From the NCBI GenBank assembly GCA_045642025.1, contig JAZUIB010000064.1, positions 1-35,767 on the forward strand: a stretch of DNA of 35,767 bases, written 5' to 3'. This DNA is from Equadaptatus sp045642025. GTDB lineage: Bacteria > Synergistota > Synergistia > Synergistales > Synergistaceae. Shown here in pieces: positions 15,666 to 23,531 of the stretch. Each line of letters begins with the position of its first letter. Position 1 is the first letter of the stretch. A program made the position numbers and the translations under genes. The notes beneath the pieces were generated by a model, which was given only the letters and a program-made list of their open reading frames with translations, searched no databases and was not told where the DNA came from.

Positions 15666-16472
15666 CTATGCCTCTTTCTTACCGGTCACCTTAATTTTCT
15701 GAGCAAAACCACGTGTCGCTTTAGCAGCAAAGGCAAGTATTTCTTTTGCTTCCGGCATTTCACCATATTGCTTTTCAATTTCAGCAAGACCTTCTCGTAC
15801 TGTAAGGTGCGCGCCATAAATAAGCTTATACATGCGGCGTATTACAATACGCTGTGATTCTTCGAATCCCCTGCGCTGAAGTCCTACTTTGTTGATATCG
15901 TAAATTTTAATAGGATCCCCTGAGGCAAGACAATAAGGCGGAATATCCTGCACAACACGTGACATAGCACCAATCATACAGTATTTTCCAACATGCACGA
16001 ACTGATGAAAACCGCTCATGCCGCCTATAACAGCAAAATCGTCAACATGAACATGACCAGCTATACCGGTTTTATTGGCTATAGTTACGTAACTCCCTAC
16101 AATAACATTGTGTGCAATATGTACATTTTCCATAAGCAGATTATTATTTCCGACTATCGTACTATTTCCCTCTCCAGCCGCACGGTGGATAGTAACATAT
16201 TCACGGCAGGTAACGTTATCGCCAATTACAGCATACGATATTTCTCCTTTAAAACTGTAATCTTGAGGAACAGCGCCAATGTTAGCATGCTCCATAATCA
16301 GGCAATTTTTGCCTATTGTTGTATAATCACAAACATGCACAAAGGGCTTCAGTTCTGTGCCTTCTCCTATTTTAACATTCGCATCTACTATACAGTATGG
16401 ACCAATGATAACACCATCAGCTATTTCTGCTTCTTTTGCGACAATAGCCGTCGGATGAATATTTAGGCTCAT
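15666..16472 (-). CDS. lpxA: UDP-N-acetylglucosamine O-acyltransferase
   Basis: LpxA (268 residues) performs the first step of lipid A synthesis, transferring a hydroxyacyl chain from ACP to the 3-OH of UDP-GlcNAc. The N-terminal two thirds is a left-handed beta-helix of hexapeptide repeats (IHPTAIVAKEAEIADGVIIG onward). MENVHIAHNVIVG contains the catalytic histidine, and GGMSGFHQFVHVG the neighbouring conserved histidines. The C-terminal helical domain (GLQRRGFEESQR) is typical of LpxA and absent from LpxD. It lies downstream of lpxC with a gap of about 20 bases. No fabZ lies beside it. Confidence 0.96.
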   Translation of the reverse strand: MSLNIHPTAIVAKEAEIADGVIIGPYCIVDANVKIGEGTELKPFVHVCDYTTIGKNCLIMEHANIGAVPQDYSFKGEISYAVIGDNVTCREYVTIHRAAGEGNSTIVGNNNLLMENVHIAHNVIVGSYVTIANKTGIAGHVHVDDFAVIGGMSGFHQFVHVGKYCMIGAMSRVVQDIPPYCLASGDPIKIYDINKVGLQRRGFEESQRIVIRRMYKLIYGAHLTVREGLAEIEKQYGEMPEAKEILAFAAKATRGFAQKIKVTGKKEA

Positions 16473-16491
16473 ATTATCACCTGCTTATAGG

Positions 16492-17310
16492 TTAATCTGC
16501 TTTAAACAAACGTTTTAATTTCTCTACAAGCCTGTCATGCACTGCATGACCGGCACAGACAGCAACATAATGTGCTACAGGTATTTTTCCGAGCAACGTA
16601 AGATCACCCATTAGATCAAGTACCTTATGCGTTGCACATTCAAGCGGCATACGCAAGCCTTCCTCATTAAGAAGCTTATCATTAGCAAAAACCATAGCAC
16701 AACCAAGCGAGCCGCCGCCTGCCAAACCGTTTGCCTTCAAATACTCTAGTTCAGTTGTTAGACAAAATGTTCTTGCTTTTGAAATTATATCAAAAAAAAT
16801 TTGCTCATTAATTTCATAACTAACCTTCTGTACAGCTATAGGAGTTCCGCTGTAATCAATAACATAGGTAATTCTGCATTTGTCTGAAGGCATTGCAAAC
16901 ACACAGCGGTTACCTTCATCAATACACACCGGTACAGAGACTGATGGCGAATACATATCCTTCTCCCCGATAAAACCAGCATTTTTAATTGCCTGTGCAA
17001 ACTTTACAGCGCTACCGTCAAAAATCGGGATTTCCCCACCGAATGACTCAATAATCAAATTGTCTACACACATACCTGATACCGCTGCGAGCATATGCTC
17101 TGCCGTTCTGATTTTTGTCCCGTCAGGTAAAACAAAACCCGTTAGACGCTGGTCTTCTTCGACAACAGCTTCTGAAATTTTATAAATACCATTTGCCGTT
17201 TTAAAACAAATTCCATTTTCTTCAGAAGGATGAAAAACGACCCTGCACTCTACACCAGAATGTAGACCTACACCTTCAAATGTCAGTTCTTTTGCAATTG
17301 TTCTTCCCAT
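16492..17310 (-). CDS. lpxC: UDP-3-O-acyl-N-acetylglucosamine deacetylase
   Basis: LpxC (272 residues) catalyses the committed, zinc-dependent step of lipid A synthesis. It has two alpha/beta domains. Zinc ligands are recognisable in TAEHMLAA (first histidine) and THKVLDLMGDL (second histidine and aspartate), and the catalytic histidine in CAGHAVH. GVGLHSGVECRV is the characteristic N-terminus. It is somewhat shorter than the ~305-residue E. coli enzyme. Its first 28 bases overlap the 3' end of lpxD. Confidence 0.96.
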   Translation of the reverse strand: MGRTIAKELTFEGVGLHSGVECRVVFHPSEENGICFKTANGIYKISEAVVEEDQRLTGFVLPDGTKIRTAEHMLAAVSGMCVDNLIIESFGGEIPIFDGSAVKFAQAIKNAGFIGEKDMYSPSVSVPVCIDEGNRCVFAMPSDKCRITYVIDYSGTPIAVQKVSYEINEQIFFDIISKARTFCLTTELEYLKANGLAGGGSLGCAMVFANDKLLNEEGLRMPLECATHKVLDLMGDLTLLGKIPVAHYVAVCAGHAVHDRLVEKLKRLFKAD

Positions 17311-18344
17311 AATATTTTTTCCTCAAGTTTCTTTACCGCTTTTGAAAGTGAACGAACTTCTTTGGCAAATTCAGGCAAACGCGCTACTGTTGCCTGTATA
17401 CGCATATCAAGTTTATGATCTCTTGCAGGAAAACCAGACACCACAGACCCTGCAGGAATATCTGAAGCGACACCTGCACGCCCTGCTACTGTACATCCGT
17501 CACCAATAGTAGCATGATTTGCAATTCCAGACTGAGCAGCCATAGTAACTCCGCTGCCTATTGTGGAACTACCTGCAATTCCGCTCTGAGCAACAACAAT
17601 TGTAAAGTCACCTATTACAGCGTTGTGCCCAACCTTGACGAGTGCATCTATTTTTGTACCACACCCGATAATAGTCTCTCCGAACGTAGCTTTGTCAATA
17701 CAGGTTTCACAACCTATTTCAACATCATCATTGATAACCACAGTACCACATTGAGGAATTCGCATTATTCCGCCTTTTGAGTCAGGCATAAAACCAAAAC
17801 CATCACAGCCTATGATTGCGTTAGCATGGAAAATACAGCGATTGCCAACTGTAATACCCTCATAGAAAATGACTCCGGGTTCAAGAAGGCAGTTATCACC
17901 TACAGTAACATTCTCACCAATCCAGTCAGAGCCTTCAAGCACACAGTTATCACCAATCATTGCCCCAGAAGAAACAACACAGTTAGGTCCTATATATACA
18001 TTTTTACCAAGTCTTGCGTTGGAATCAACAAATGCTGTAGGATGGATTCCAGGCTGTTTAGCCTTCTTTGACATATTTTCTATATAAATAAGTAGCATCG
18101 TCAGTGCTCTTCGCGGATCTTCCACTTCAACACCACTACAACCAACAGGTATCCAGCCTTTTTTTGTAAGAAGGACCGAAGCTTCCTTTATTTTCGAGGC
18201 AAATTTCTTTTCCCAAAGTGGAACTATAGTGCCGTCTCTAAAATCCTGAGCTCTGACAATATCTGAAACTCTGTATTCTCCGTTTCCGATAACGTTTCCT
18301 CCAACAAGCACAGCTATTTCACTTAATGTAATCTCGAAGGTCAT
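17283..18344 (-). CDS. lpxD: UDP-3-O-acylglucosamine N-acyltransferase
   Basis: LpxD (353 residues) adds the second acyl chain, after LpxC. An N-terminal uridine-binding domain (EITLSEIAVLVGGNVIGNG, DIVRAQDF) is followed by a left-handed beta-helix from about residue 100 (GIHPTAFVDSNARLG) with the conserved HANAIIGCDGFGF and KVGHNAVIG segments; the histidine of KVGHN is the likely catalytic one. A C-terminal helix follows (VARLPEFAKEVRSLSKAVKK). It overlaps the lpxC start by 28 bases, so the two are translationally coupled. Confidence 0.96.
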   Translation of the reverse strand: MTFEITLSEIAVLVGGNVIGNGEYRVSDIVRAQDFRDGTIVPLWEKKFASKIKEASVLLTKKGWIPVGCSGVEVEDPRRALTMLLIYIENMSKKAKQPGIHPTAFVDSNARLGKNVYIGPNCVVSSGAMIGDNCVLEGSDWIGENVTVGDNCLLEPGVIFYEGITVGNRCIFHANAIIGCDGFGFMPDSKGGIMRIPQCGTVVINDDVEIGCETCIDKATFGETIIGCGTKIDALVKVGHNAVIGDFTIVVAQSGIAGSSTIGSGVTMAAQSGIANHATIGDGCTVAGRAGVASDIPAGSVVSGFPARDHKLDMRIQATVARLPEFAKEVRSLSKAVKKLEEKILWEEQLQKN

Positions 18345-18366
18345 CTATAAAACTCTCCCCATTAAG

Positions 18367-18393
18367 AAAAGGCTGCGGCTGTTAACCGCAACC
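18367..18393 (-). terminator. Hairpin between bamA and lpxD
   Basis: Arms 18371-18378 and 18386-18393 pair with one wobble around a 7-base loop, followed on the minus strand by four T. It is weak as a terminator and could attenuate read-through from bamA into the lpx genes. Confidence 0.5.
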
Positions 18394-18400
18394 CTAATTT

Positions 18401-20470
18401 TTAGAACATTTCACCGAAACCGAAGTGGAAACGGCTTTCATCTCCGTTAGCATAGTCAAGGCGCACATTACCGAACGGCGTTTTAAGGCGTACACCAATA
18501 CCAGGAGCTTTACCTATCTCACTGCCAAAGCCTATTCCTGTATCCTTACGCCACGCACGCCCTACATCAAAGAATCCTACAAGGCTGAGTGCTTTTTGGA
18601 CAGGAACACGAAGCTCAAAGTTTCCAAGCAGCATTGTTTCACCGTGGAAATACTCATCTCTGTAACCGCGTAGTGTGTAGTCACCGCCTATAGTATACAT
18701 TTCGTCGAAAGGAACATCTCCTGTTGCAGTACCAGCCATCAGACGTATTGCAAGCAATGGAGGTGTGTCGCTGCCTGGTAGACCGAAATAATCAAACACG
18801 CTTCCGAGTAATTTTTCAAGTGAAGCATAATATTTTGTCTCAAACCAGTATTTCACATATGAATAATCTTTGGAACCTGATGCCGTATTGTCAACTGTCG
18901 CCTTTCCGGGCTGGATAAAAATTGTTTCACTGTCGCCTTTTGTATACGGAGCATACTCATCAATATTAAAGCGGCGCAGTGAGAGTGTTGCAGAATAATA
19001 ACGTCCGTCGCCAAGGTCGTCCGCCAGGGTAACTTTGTCGGCATGATATTCGCTGTTAACAGTTATATACGGCCATTTCCATTTTGCATATTCCTGGCTG
19101 TCTGTTTCATTGTAGACTTTGTGGTAGTCAAGCGTAAGATACCAGTTATATTTTGAATCCTGATTCCCGATCTTTTTACCTGCTCCGATAAATGCACCTG
19201 TTTTCTTACGGTCATACTGGAAAAGCCAGTCATTTGCCGTATTATCATAATAATACAGGTCATCCCAGTTACGTCTGTATACACCAACTCTCCATGCCCA
19301 TATCTTGTTATCAAGGAACGGTTGTTCAAGAGTTGCCCAAATTTCTCCACGACGACCGACTTGGATACCTGTATCAAGTTTCAGACCTTTACCACCTATA
19401 TTGAAGTTCGAATAAGTAACACCTCCGCCAAGTCCAGACTGAGAGCCGTAAGCTACGTTAAATCCAATACGAGAAGTTTTACCTTCCTCAACAGTCAAAA
19501 CGATGATTACCTCATCTTTTTTATCTGTAGGTTCAAAATTAACATTAACGTCATTAAAGAACCCTAACCCCTGTAAGCGGTTAAGTGTCAGTCGAAGTTT
19601 ATTGGAATTAAACAGATCGCCTTCCTTAATTTTAAGATAGCGCTGAATAATCTTTGTTTTAGTTATTTTGTTGCCCTGGATAATAATTTGTGAAATACGT
19701 GGCTCACAAATTACAACATTAACATTGGCACCATCGATTTTGACATCTTCGACATTAGCCATAGCATACCCTGCTTGCTGATATTTCTCTTTAATTCTCT
19801 GAAGGTCATTCCTAAAGAATGTCCTGTTGAAAACAGCCCCCTGTGAGGTAAAAACAACTTTCATAAGTTCTTCCTGAGTAAATACGGTATTCCCTGTAAA
19901 TGTAATGCTCTCAACTATTGGATTTTCCTGTACTACAAATGTCACATCCACACCACCAGGGACGTCTTTTACTTTATAGTCAACATTGGCAAAGAAACCA
20001 AGTTCAAATATAGCGGCTGCATCTTTCCGCAATCTTACTTCGCTTAGTTTTCCGCCAACTTTTGTTGTTGCAACACTAAGTATATGTTCAGACACAACTT
20101 CTTTGTTCCCCTCGACATTGACGCCTTTAATTTCAGGACCTGCCACGTCAGGAATTTCTTCTTCCTGGGCAACAAACTGCCTGCCGACAACAGCTGCGGC
20201 TGCCGCATTCTGTTCCTGTTGAGCCTCGCTACCCGCGGGTGTATTCAACAGAGCCCCTTCAGGAAGCACACCTGTAGTTAACGAACTCTTACCTTCAATA
20301 TAAGTGCCTTCGCCGTCAAGAACTGTCTTATTTTTTTCTGCTTGTTTTTCTGCTACTGCCTTTGGTGCAGATGTTTTTTTCTTCTTCCTGCTAAAAAGAC
20401 CGGCTTCAGCAGACGGAACCATTGCAAAAATAAGCATAAGGGCAATCAGTGCCATAAATTTCTTTTTCAA
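18401..20470 (-). CDS. bamA: Outer membrane protein assembly factor BamA (Omp85), three POTRA domains
   Basis: The protein has 689 residues and inserts beta-barrel proteins into the outer membrane. A signal peptide (1-23, ending AEA) is followed by a basic segment and a low-complexity Ala/Gln/Glu linker to about residue 110. Three POTRA domains follow at about 113-184, 185-258 and 259-331, each with the G-N-x-x turn (VEGNKEV, FTGNTVF, IQGNKIT); E. coli has five. The 16-strand barrel follows, with the L6 motif as LRGY (usually VRGF) and a C-terminal phenylalanine. The start is TTG 20470 with GGGAG nine bases upstream; a nearby ATG six codons in would cut the signal peptide. It leads the lipid A block. 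Confidence 0.94.
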   Translation of the reverse strand: MKKKFMALIALMLIFAMVPSAEAGLFSRKKKKTSAPKAVAEKQAEKNKTVLDGEGTYIEGKSSLTTGVLPEGALLNTPAGSEAQQEQNAAAAAVVGRQFVAQEEEIPDVAGPEIKGVNVEGNKEVVSEHILSVATTKVGGKLSEVRLRKDAAAIFELGFFANVDYKVKDVPGGVDVTFVVQENPIVESITFTGNTVFTQEELMKVVFTSQGAVFNRTFFRNDLQRIKEKYQQAGYAMANVEDVKIDGANVNVVICEPRISQIIIQGNKITKTKIIQRYLKIKEGDLFNSNKLRLTLNRLQGLGFFNDVNVNFEPTDKKDEVIIVLTVEEGKTSRIGFNVAYGSQSGLGGGVTYSNFNIGGKGLKLDTGIQVGRRGEIWATLEQPFLDNKIWAWRVGVYRRNWDDLYYYDNTANDWLFQYDRKKTGAFIGAGKKIGNQDSKYNWYLTLDYHKVYNETDSQEYAKWKWPYITVNSEYHADKVTLADDLGDGRYYSATLSLRRFNIDEYAPYTKGDSETIFIQPGKATVDNTASGSKDYSYVKYWFETKYYASLEKLLGSVFDYFGLPGSDTPPLLAIRLMAGTATGDVPFDEMYTIGGDYTLRGYRDEYFHGETMLLGNFELRVPVQKALSLVGFFDVGRAWRKDTGIGFGSEIGKAPGIGVRLKTPFGNVRLDYANGDESRFHFGFGEMF

Positions 20471-20510
20471 TACCGTTCACTCCCGTCAGAATATTCGGCA
20501 TACACGGTCA

Positions 20511-20539
20511 ACTATAATGAGAACAGAGTGAATGTCGAA
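20511..20539 (-). promoter_or_regulatory. Predicted bamA promoter
   Basis: On the minus strand TTCGAC (20539-20534) and TATAGT (20516-20511) are separated by 17 bases, about 40 bases upstream of the bamA start. Confidence 0.5.
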
Positions 20540-20640
20540 CATGCATAACTATTCAACTGTTATTTTAACATATTTACGCCGATGACAAAAGATAAAAAAT
20601 TTAAAAAACTTCTTTAAAATAGTACACGTTTTTTTATAAA

Positions 20641-20657
20641 GTTATATAATAGTAACA
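20641..20657 (+). promoter_or_regulatory. glpK promoter -10 region within a repeated 17-mer
   Basis: GTTATATAATAGTAACA contains TATAAT at 20645-20650, about 50 bases before glpK. It is identical to the sequence upstream of dgkA at 9449-9465. The -35 region is poor in both cases. Confidence 0.55.
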
Positions 20658-20703
20658 AGCAGTTACATTTACAAATTTAAACAACAGACTTGGGGGAAAG
20701 AAA

Positions 20704-22203
20704 ATGTCAGTTAAAAAGTATTATCTAGCTCTTGACCAGGGAACAACAGGTTCAACTGCAATACTTTTCGATGAAAAGTGGCACCTCTCAGCACGCGGCT
20801 ACAAAGAAACCACACAGATTTATCCTCAGCCTGGCTGGGTAGAACATAACCCAGTTGAAATATGGCAGTCAATGCTCGAAGCAATCCAACAGGCACTTGA
20901 CATTGCCGGCGCTAACATTTCACAGGTTGCAAGTGTCGGGCTTGACCACGAAGGAGAATCAATCGTACTTTGGGATAAACTGACAGGACAGCCCGTCTAT
21001 AATGCAATTGTCTGGCAAGACAGGCGTACTGCACGTTACGCTGACCAACTTAAAGAAAAATCTGGCACAATGATCCGTGAAAAAACCGGCATTGACCCTG
21101 ATGCCTACTTCTCAGCAACAAAAATTAAATGGATACTTGACAATGTACCTGAAGCGAAAGCTCTTTTGAAACAGGGTCGCCTTCTTGAGGGTAACATGGA
21201 CGCGTGGATGGTCTGGAAAATGACACACGGTCATGTTCATGTCACTGATGCTTCAACAGCTTCACGTACAATGCTTCTTAATATACACACAGGACAGTGG
21301 GATGACGATATCCTCGCGCTTCTTGACATTGACAAGTCAATTCTTCCTACAATCTGTGACAGCGCAATGGTTTTCGGACACACAGATCCGCTCGATTTCG
21401 GAGGGGCAGATATTCCGATTTCCGGCATCCTAAACGACCAGCAGGCAGCTCTTTTCGGGCAGGCATGTCTTGCACCGGGAACGATTAAGACAACTTATGG
21501 CACAGGCTGCTTTATGTTTATGAACACAGGCGATAAACCGGTAGATTCACCGAACGGTATTTTGACTACCGTTGCATGGAAACTCAATAACAAGATGACC
21601 TTTGCGCTTGACGGCGGTATTTATATCACAGGCGCAGCAACACAATGGCTTCGTGACGGTCTTCAAATTATCAAGAGCGCTTCCGAAACTGAAGCAATGG
21701 CAACCAGCATAAAAGATACCGGCGGCGTTTACTTTGTACCTGCATTCACAGGGCTTGCGGCACCACACTGGGATTCATACGCACGCGGCACAATGGTAGG
21801 TATTACCGGAGGCACAAAACGCGAACACATTGTACGCGCCACACTCGAATCAACTGCTTATCAGGTCAAAGATATTCTTGATGTAATGGAAAAGGACTCT
21901 AAAGTTCCTATTTCCGTTATGCGCTGTGACGGCGGAGCAACAGTCAACAACTTCTTGATGCAGTTCCAGGCAGATATTCTTGGTATCCCCATTGACCTTC
22001 CAAAGATTAACGAAACGACTGCTCTCGGCGCTGCATATATGTCAGCACTTGGCATCGGCGATTTCAGTTCAATCGATGAAATAGCAGGGCATTGGGAACT
22101 TGCCAAACATATCGAACCTCACATGAGTTCTGACCAGAGAGATAGTCTCATGTACGATTGGCATAAAGCAGTAGAACGCGCGAAGAATTGGATTGAAAAC
22201 TAA
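20704..22203 (+). CDS. glpK: Glycerol kinase
   Basis: GlpK (499 residues, FGGY family) phosphorylates glycerol to sn-glycerol 3-phosphate in the cytoplasm. Family features in order: LALDQGTTGSTAILFDEKW, IVWQDRRTARYAD, NDQQAALFGQ, TYGTGCFMFMNTG, FVPAFTGLAAPHWDSYARG and the C-terminal ATPase segment CDGGATVNNFLMQFQADILG. GGGGGAAAG precedes the ATG. No glycerol facilitator or GlpD lies alongside, which is unusual. The downstream partner is a class V aminotransferase, and the opposite strand holds phosphatase genes. A role in using glycerol from phospholipid breakdown is plausible but inferred. Confidence 0.95.
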   Translation: MSVKKYYLALDQGTTGSTAILFDEKWHLSARGYKETTQIYPQPGWVEHNPVEIWQSMLEAIQQALDIAGANISQVASVGLDHEGESIVLWDKLTGQPVYNAIVWQDRRTARYADQLKEKSGTMIREKTGIDPDAYFSATKIKWILDNVPEAKALLKQGRLLEGNMDAWMVWKMTHGHVHVTDASTASRTMLLNIHTGQWDDDILALLDIDKSILPTICDSAMVFGHTDPLDFGGADIPISGILNDQQAALFGQACLAPGTIKTTYGTGCFMFMNTGDKPVDSPNGILTTVAWKLNNKMTFALDGGIYITGAATQWLRDGLQIIKSASETEAMATSIKDTGGVYFVPAFTGLAAPHWDSYARGTMVGITGGTKREHIVRATLESTAYQVKDILDVMEKDSKVPISVMRCDGGATVNNFLMQFQADILGIPIDLPKINETTALGAAYMSALGIGDFSSIDEIAGHWELAKHIEPHMSSDQRDSLMYDWHKAVERAKNWIEN

Positions 22204-22288
22204 ATTTTAAGGCACACTTCCTGTACAAACAACAAGTTTGTCGCACAGGAATAATTCAAACACTATTTATACAAAGGAGAGAAACACT

Positions 22289-23383
22289 ATGTCAAAAACA
22301 ATGCTTTTCAGCCCCGGTCCCGTAATGGTCAAAGATAACGTTCGTCAGTCGCTTCTCCACTACGATATCTGCCACCGCAGCCCTGAATTTGAAGAAATGT
22401 TCAGAGACACGCAGGCAAAAATTCTTAAACTTTTCAACGCTGATGACAGTTACTATTCACTTATCGTATCCGGATCCGGAACATCTGCTAACGAAACAGT
22501 TCTTTCAAGCTGCTTCAAGCCGGGCGAAAAAGCCCTTCTTATACGCAACGGTGAATTCGGCAACCGTCTCAAAGAAATTCTTGACAAATACACAGTTCCG
22601 ACAGTTGACTGCGAATTCGCATGGGGTGAATATCCTGACCTTGCAAAAATTGAAGAAGCAATCAAATCCAATCCTGATGTCAAAGTCGTTGCCATGGTTT
22701 TCCACGAAACCTCAACATGTATGATTAACCCTGTTCCCGGAGTCGGCGCACTTTGCGATAAATACAGTAAATGGTTCTATGTTGATTCAGTTTCAGCCGC
22801 AGCAGGGCAGAATATTGATGTTGTAGCTAACCATATTACCTTCACCTCATCAGTCGGCGGCAAATGTCTCGGTGCATTTCCCGGCTCAGCGTACGTCTGT
22901 GCCAAGAAGGAAGTACTTGAACAGATTACTTCTGAAATGGGCAAGAATGTATACCTTAACCTTGGTAAACACTATGCAATTGCCAAAGCAAAATCACAGA
23001 CCCCCAACACACCGAATGTTACCCTTTTCTGGGCACTTAACGTTGCACTCAGCAACATCTTCGATGAAGGCGGCGAAACACTCGCCGGAAGAATCGCACG
23101 CTATCAGAAATGCGCTACGATTCTCCGCAATGGAATGAAAGCCATGGGACTCCGCTTTCTTCTCGCAGACGAACTTATGTCCAACACAGTAACGTCGGTA
23201 TTCCTACCGGAAGGTAAAGACCTTAGCAAATTCATCTCTGATCTGAGTGACGCGGGATACACCGTTTACAAAGGAAAAGGTGCATTCGAAGCACAAGGTA
23301 TGTTCCAAGTTGCAAACATGGGAGAAATTTATCCCGAAGATTGCGAAAAATTCCTTGACGCACTCAAAAAAGCCATCGCATAA
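22289..23383 (+). CDS. Class V pyridoxal-phosphate aminotransferase (PhnW / alanine-glyoxylate type)
   Basis: This 364-residue fold-type I PLP enzyme shows LFSPGPVMV, CHRSPEFEEMF, the cofactor phosphate loop VSGSGTSANETV, MVFHETSTCMINPV, the PLP-binding aspartate in FYVDSVSAAAG, and the probable Schiff-base lysine in SVGGKCLGAFPGS. These resemble 2-aminoethylphosphonate:pyruvate aminotransferase and alanine/serine:glyoxylate aminotransferases, which cannot be told apart by eye. ATG 22289 has AAAGGAGAG seven bases upstream; the frame is open further upstream, but without a ribosome site. It follows glpK by 85 bases, and a terminator follows. No other phosphonate genes are in view, so an AEP role is only one possibility. 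Confidence 0.82.
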   Translation: MSKTMLFSPGPVMVKDNVRQSLLHYDICHRSPEFEEMFRDTQAKILKLFNADDSYYSLIVSGSGTSANETVLSSCFKPGEKALLIRNGEFGNRLKEILDKYTVPTVDCEFAWGEYPDLAKIEEAIKSNPDVKVVAMVFHETSTCMINPVPGVGALCDKYSKWFYVDSVSAAAGQNIDVVANHITFTSSVGGKCLGAFPGSAYVCAKKEVLEQITSEMGKNVYLNLGKHYAIAKAKSQTPNTPNVTLFWALNVALSNIFDEGGETLAGRIARYQKCATILRNGMKAMGLRFLLADELMSNTVTSVFLPEGKDLSKFISDLSDAGYTVYKGKGAFEAQGMFQVANMGEIYPEDCEKFLDALKKAIA

Positions 23384-23406
23384 GACCACTTTATAAAGTT
23401 ACTCTA

Positions 23407-23436
23407 AATGCTCCACTTATAAGCGGAGCATTTTTT
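23407..23436 (+). terminator. Intrinsic terminator of the glpK-aminotransferase unit
   Basis: Arms AATGCTCC (23407-23414) and GGAGCATT (23425-23432) close a 10-base loop and run into six T. It lies 24 bases after the stop codon. Confidence 0.85.
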
Positions 23437-23479
23437 ACAACAAAATATCTGTGTGTCAAATTTCATACTCAGCGTTAAG

Positions 23480-23509
23480 AAAAAGAGGAGCCCTTGATGG
23501 GCTCCTCTT
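23480..23509 (-). terminator. Intrinsic terminator of the Sel1-phosphatase gene
   Basis: A perfect 11-bp stem (23483-23493 with 23499-23509) has a 5-base loop and T residues after it on the minus strand. The same sequence, with one stem mismatch, follows the neighbouring paralogue at 25620-25648. Confidence 0.85.
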
Positions 23510-23531
23510 AACTCATCATTTTAACTTAAAA

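Noticed and set aside
22238..22288. Upstream start for the class V aminotransferase
   Set aside because: The extra 17 residues have no homology; AAAGGAGAG is placed for ATG 22289.
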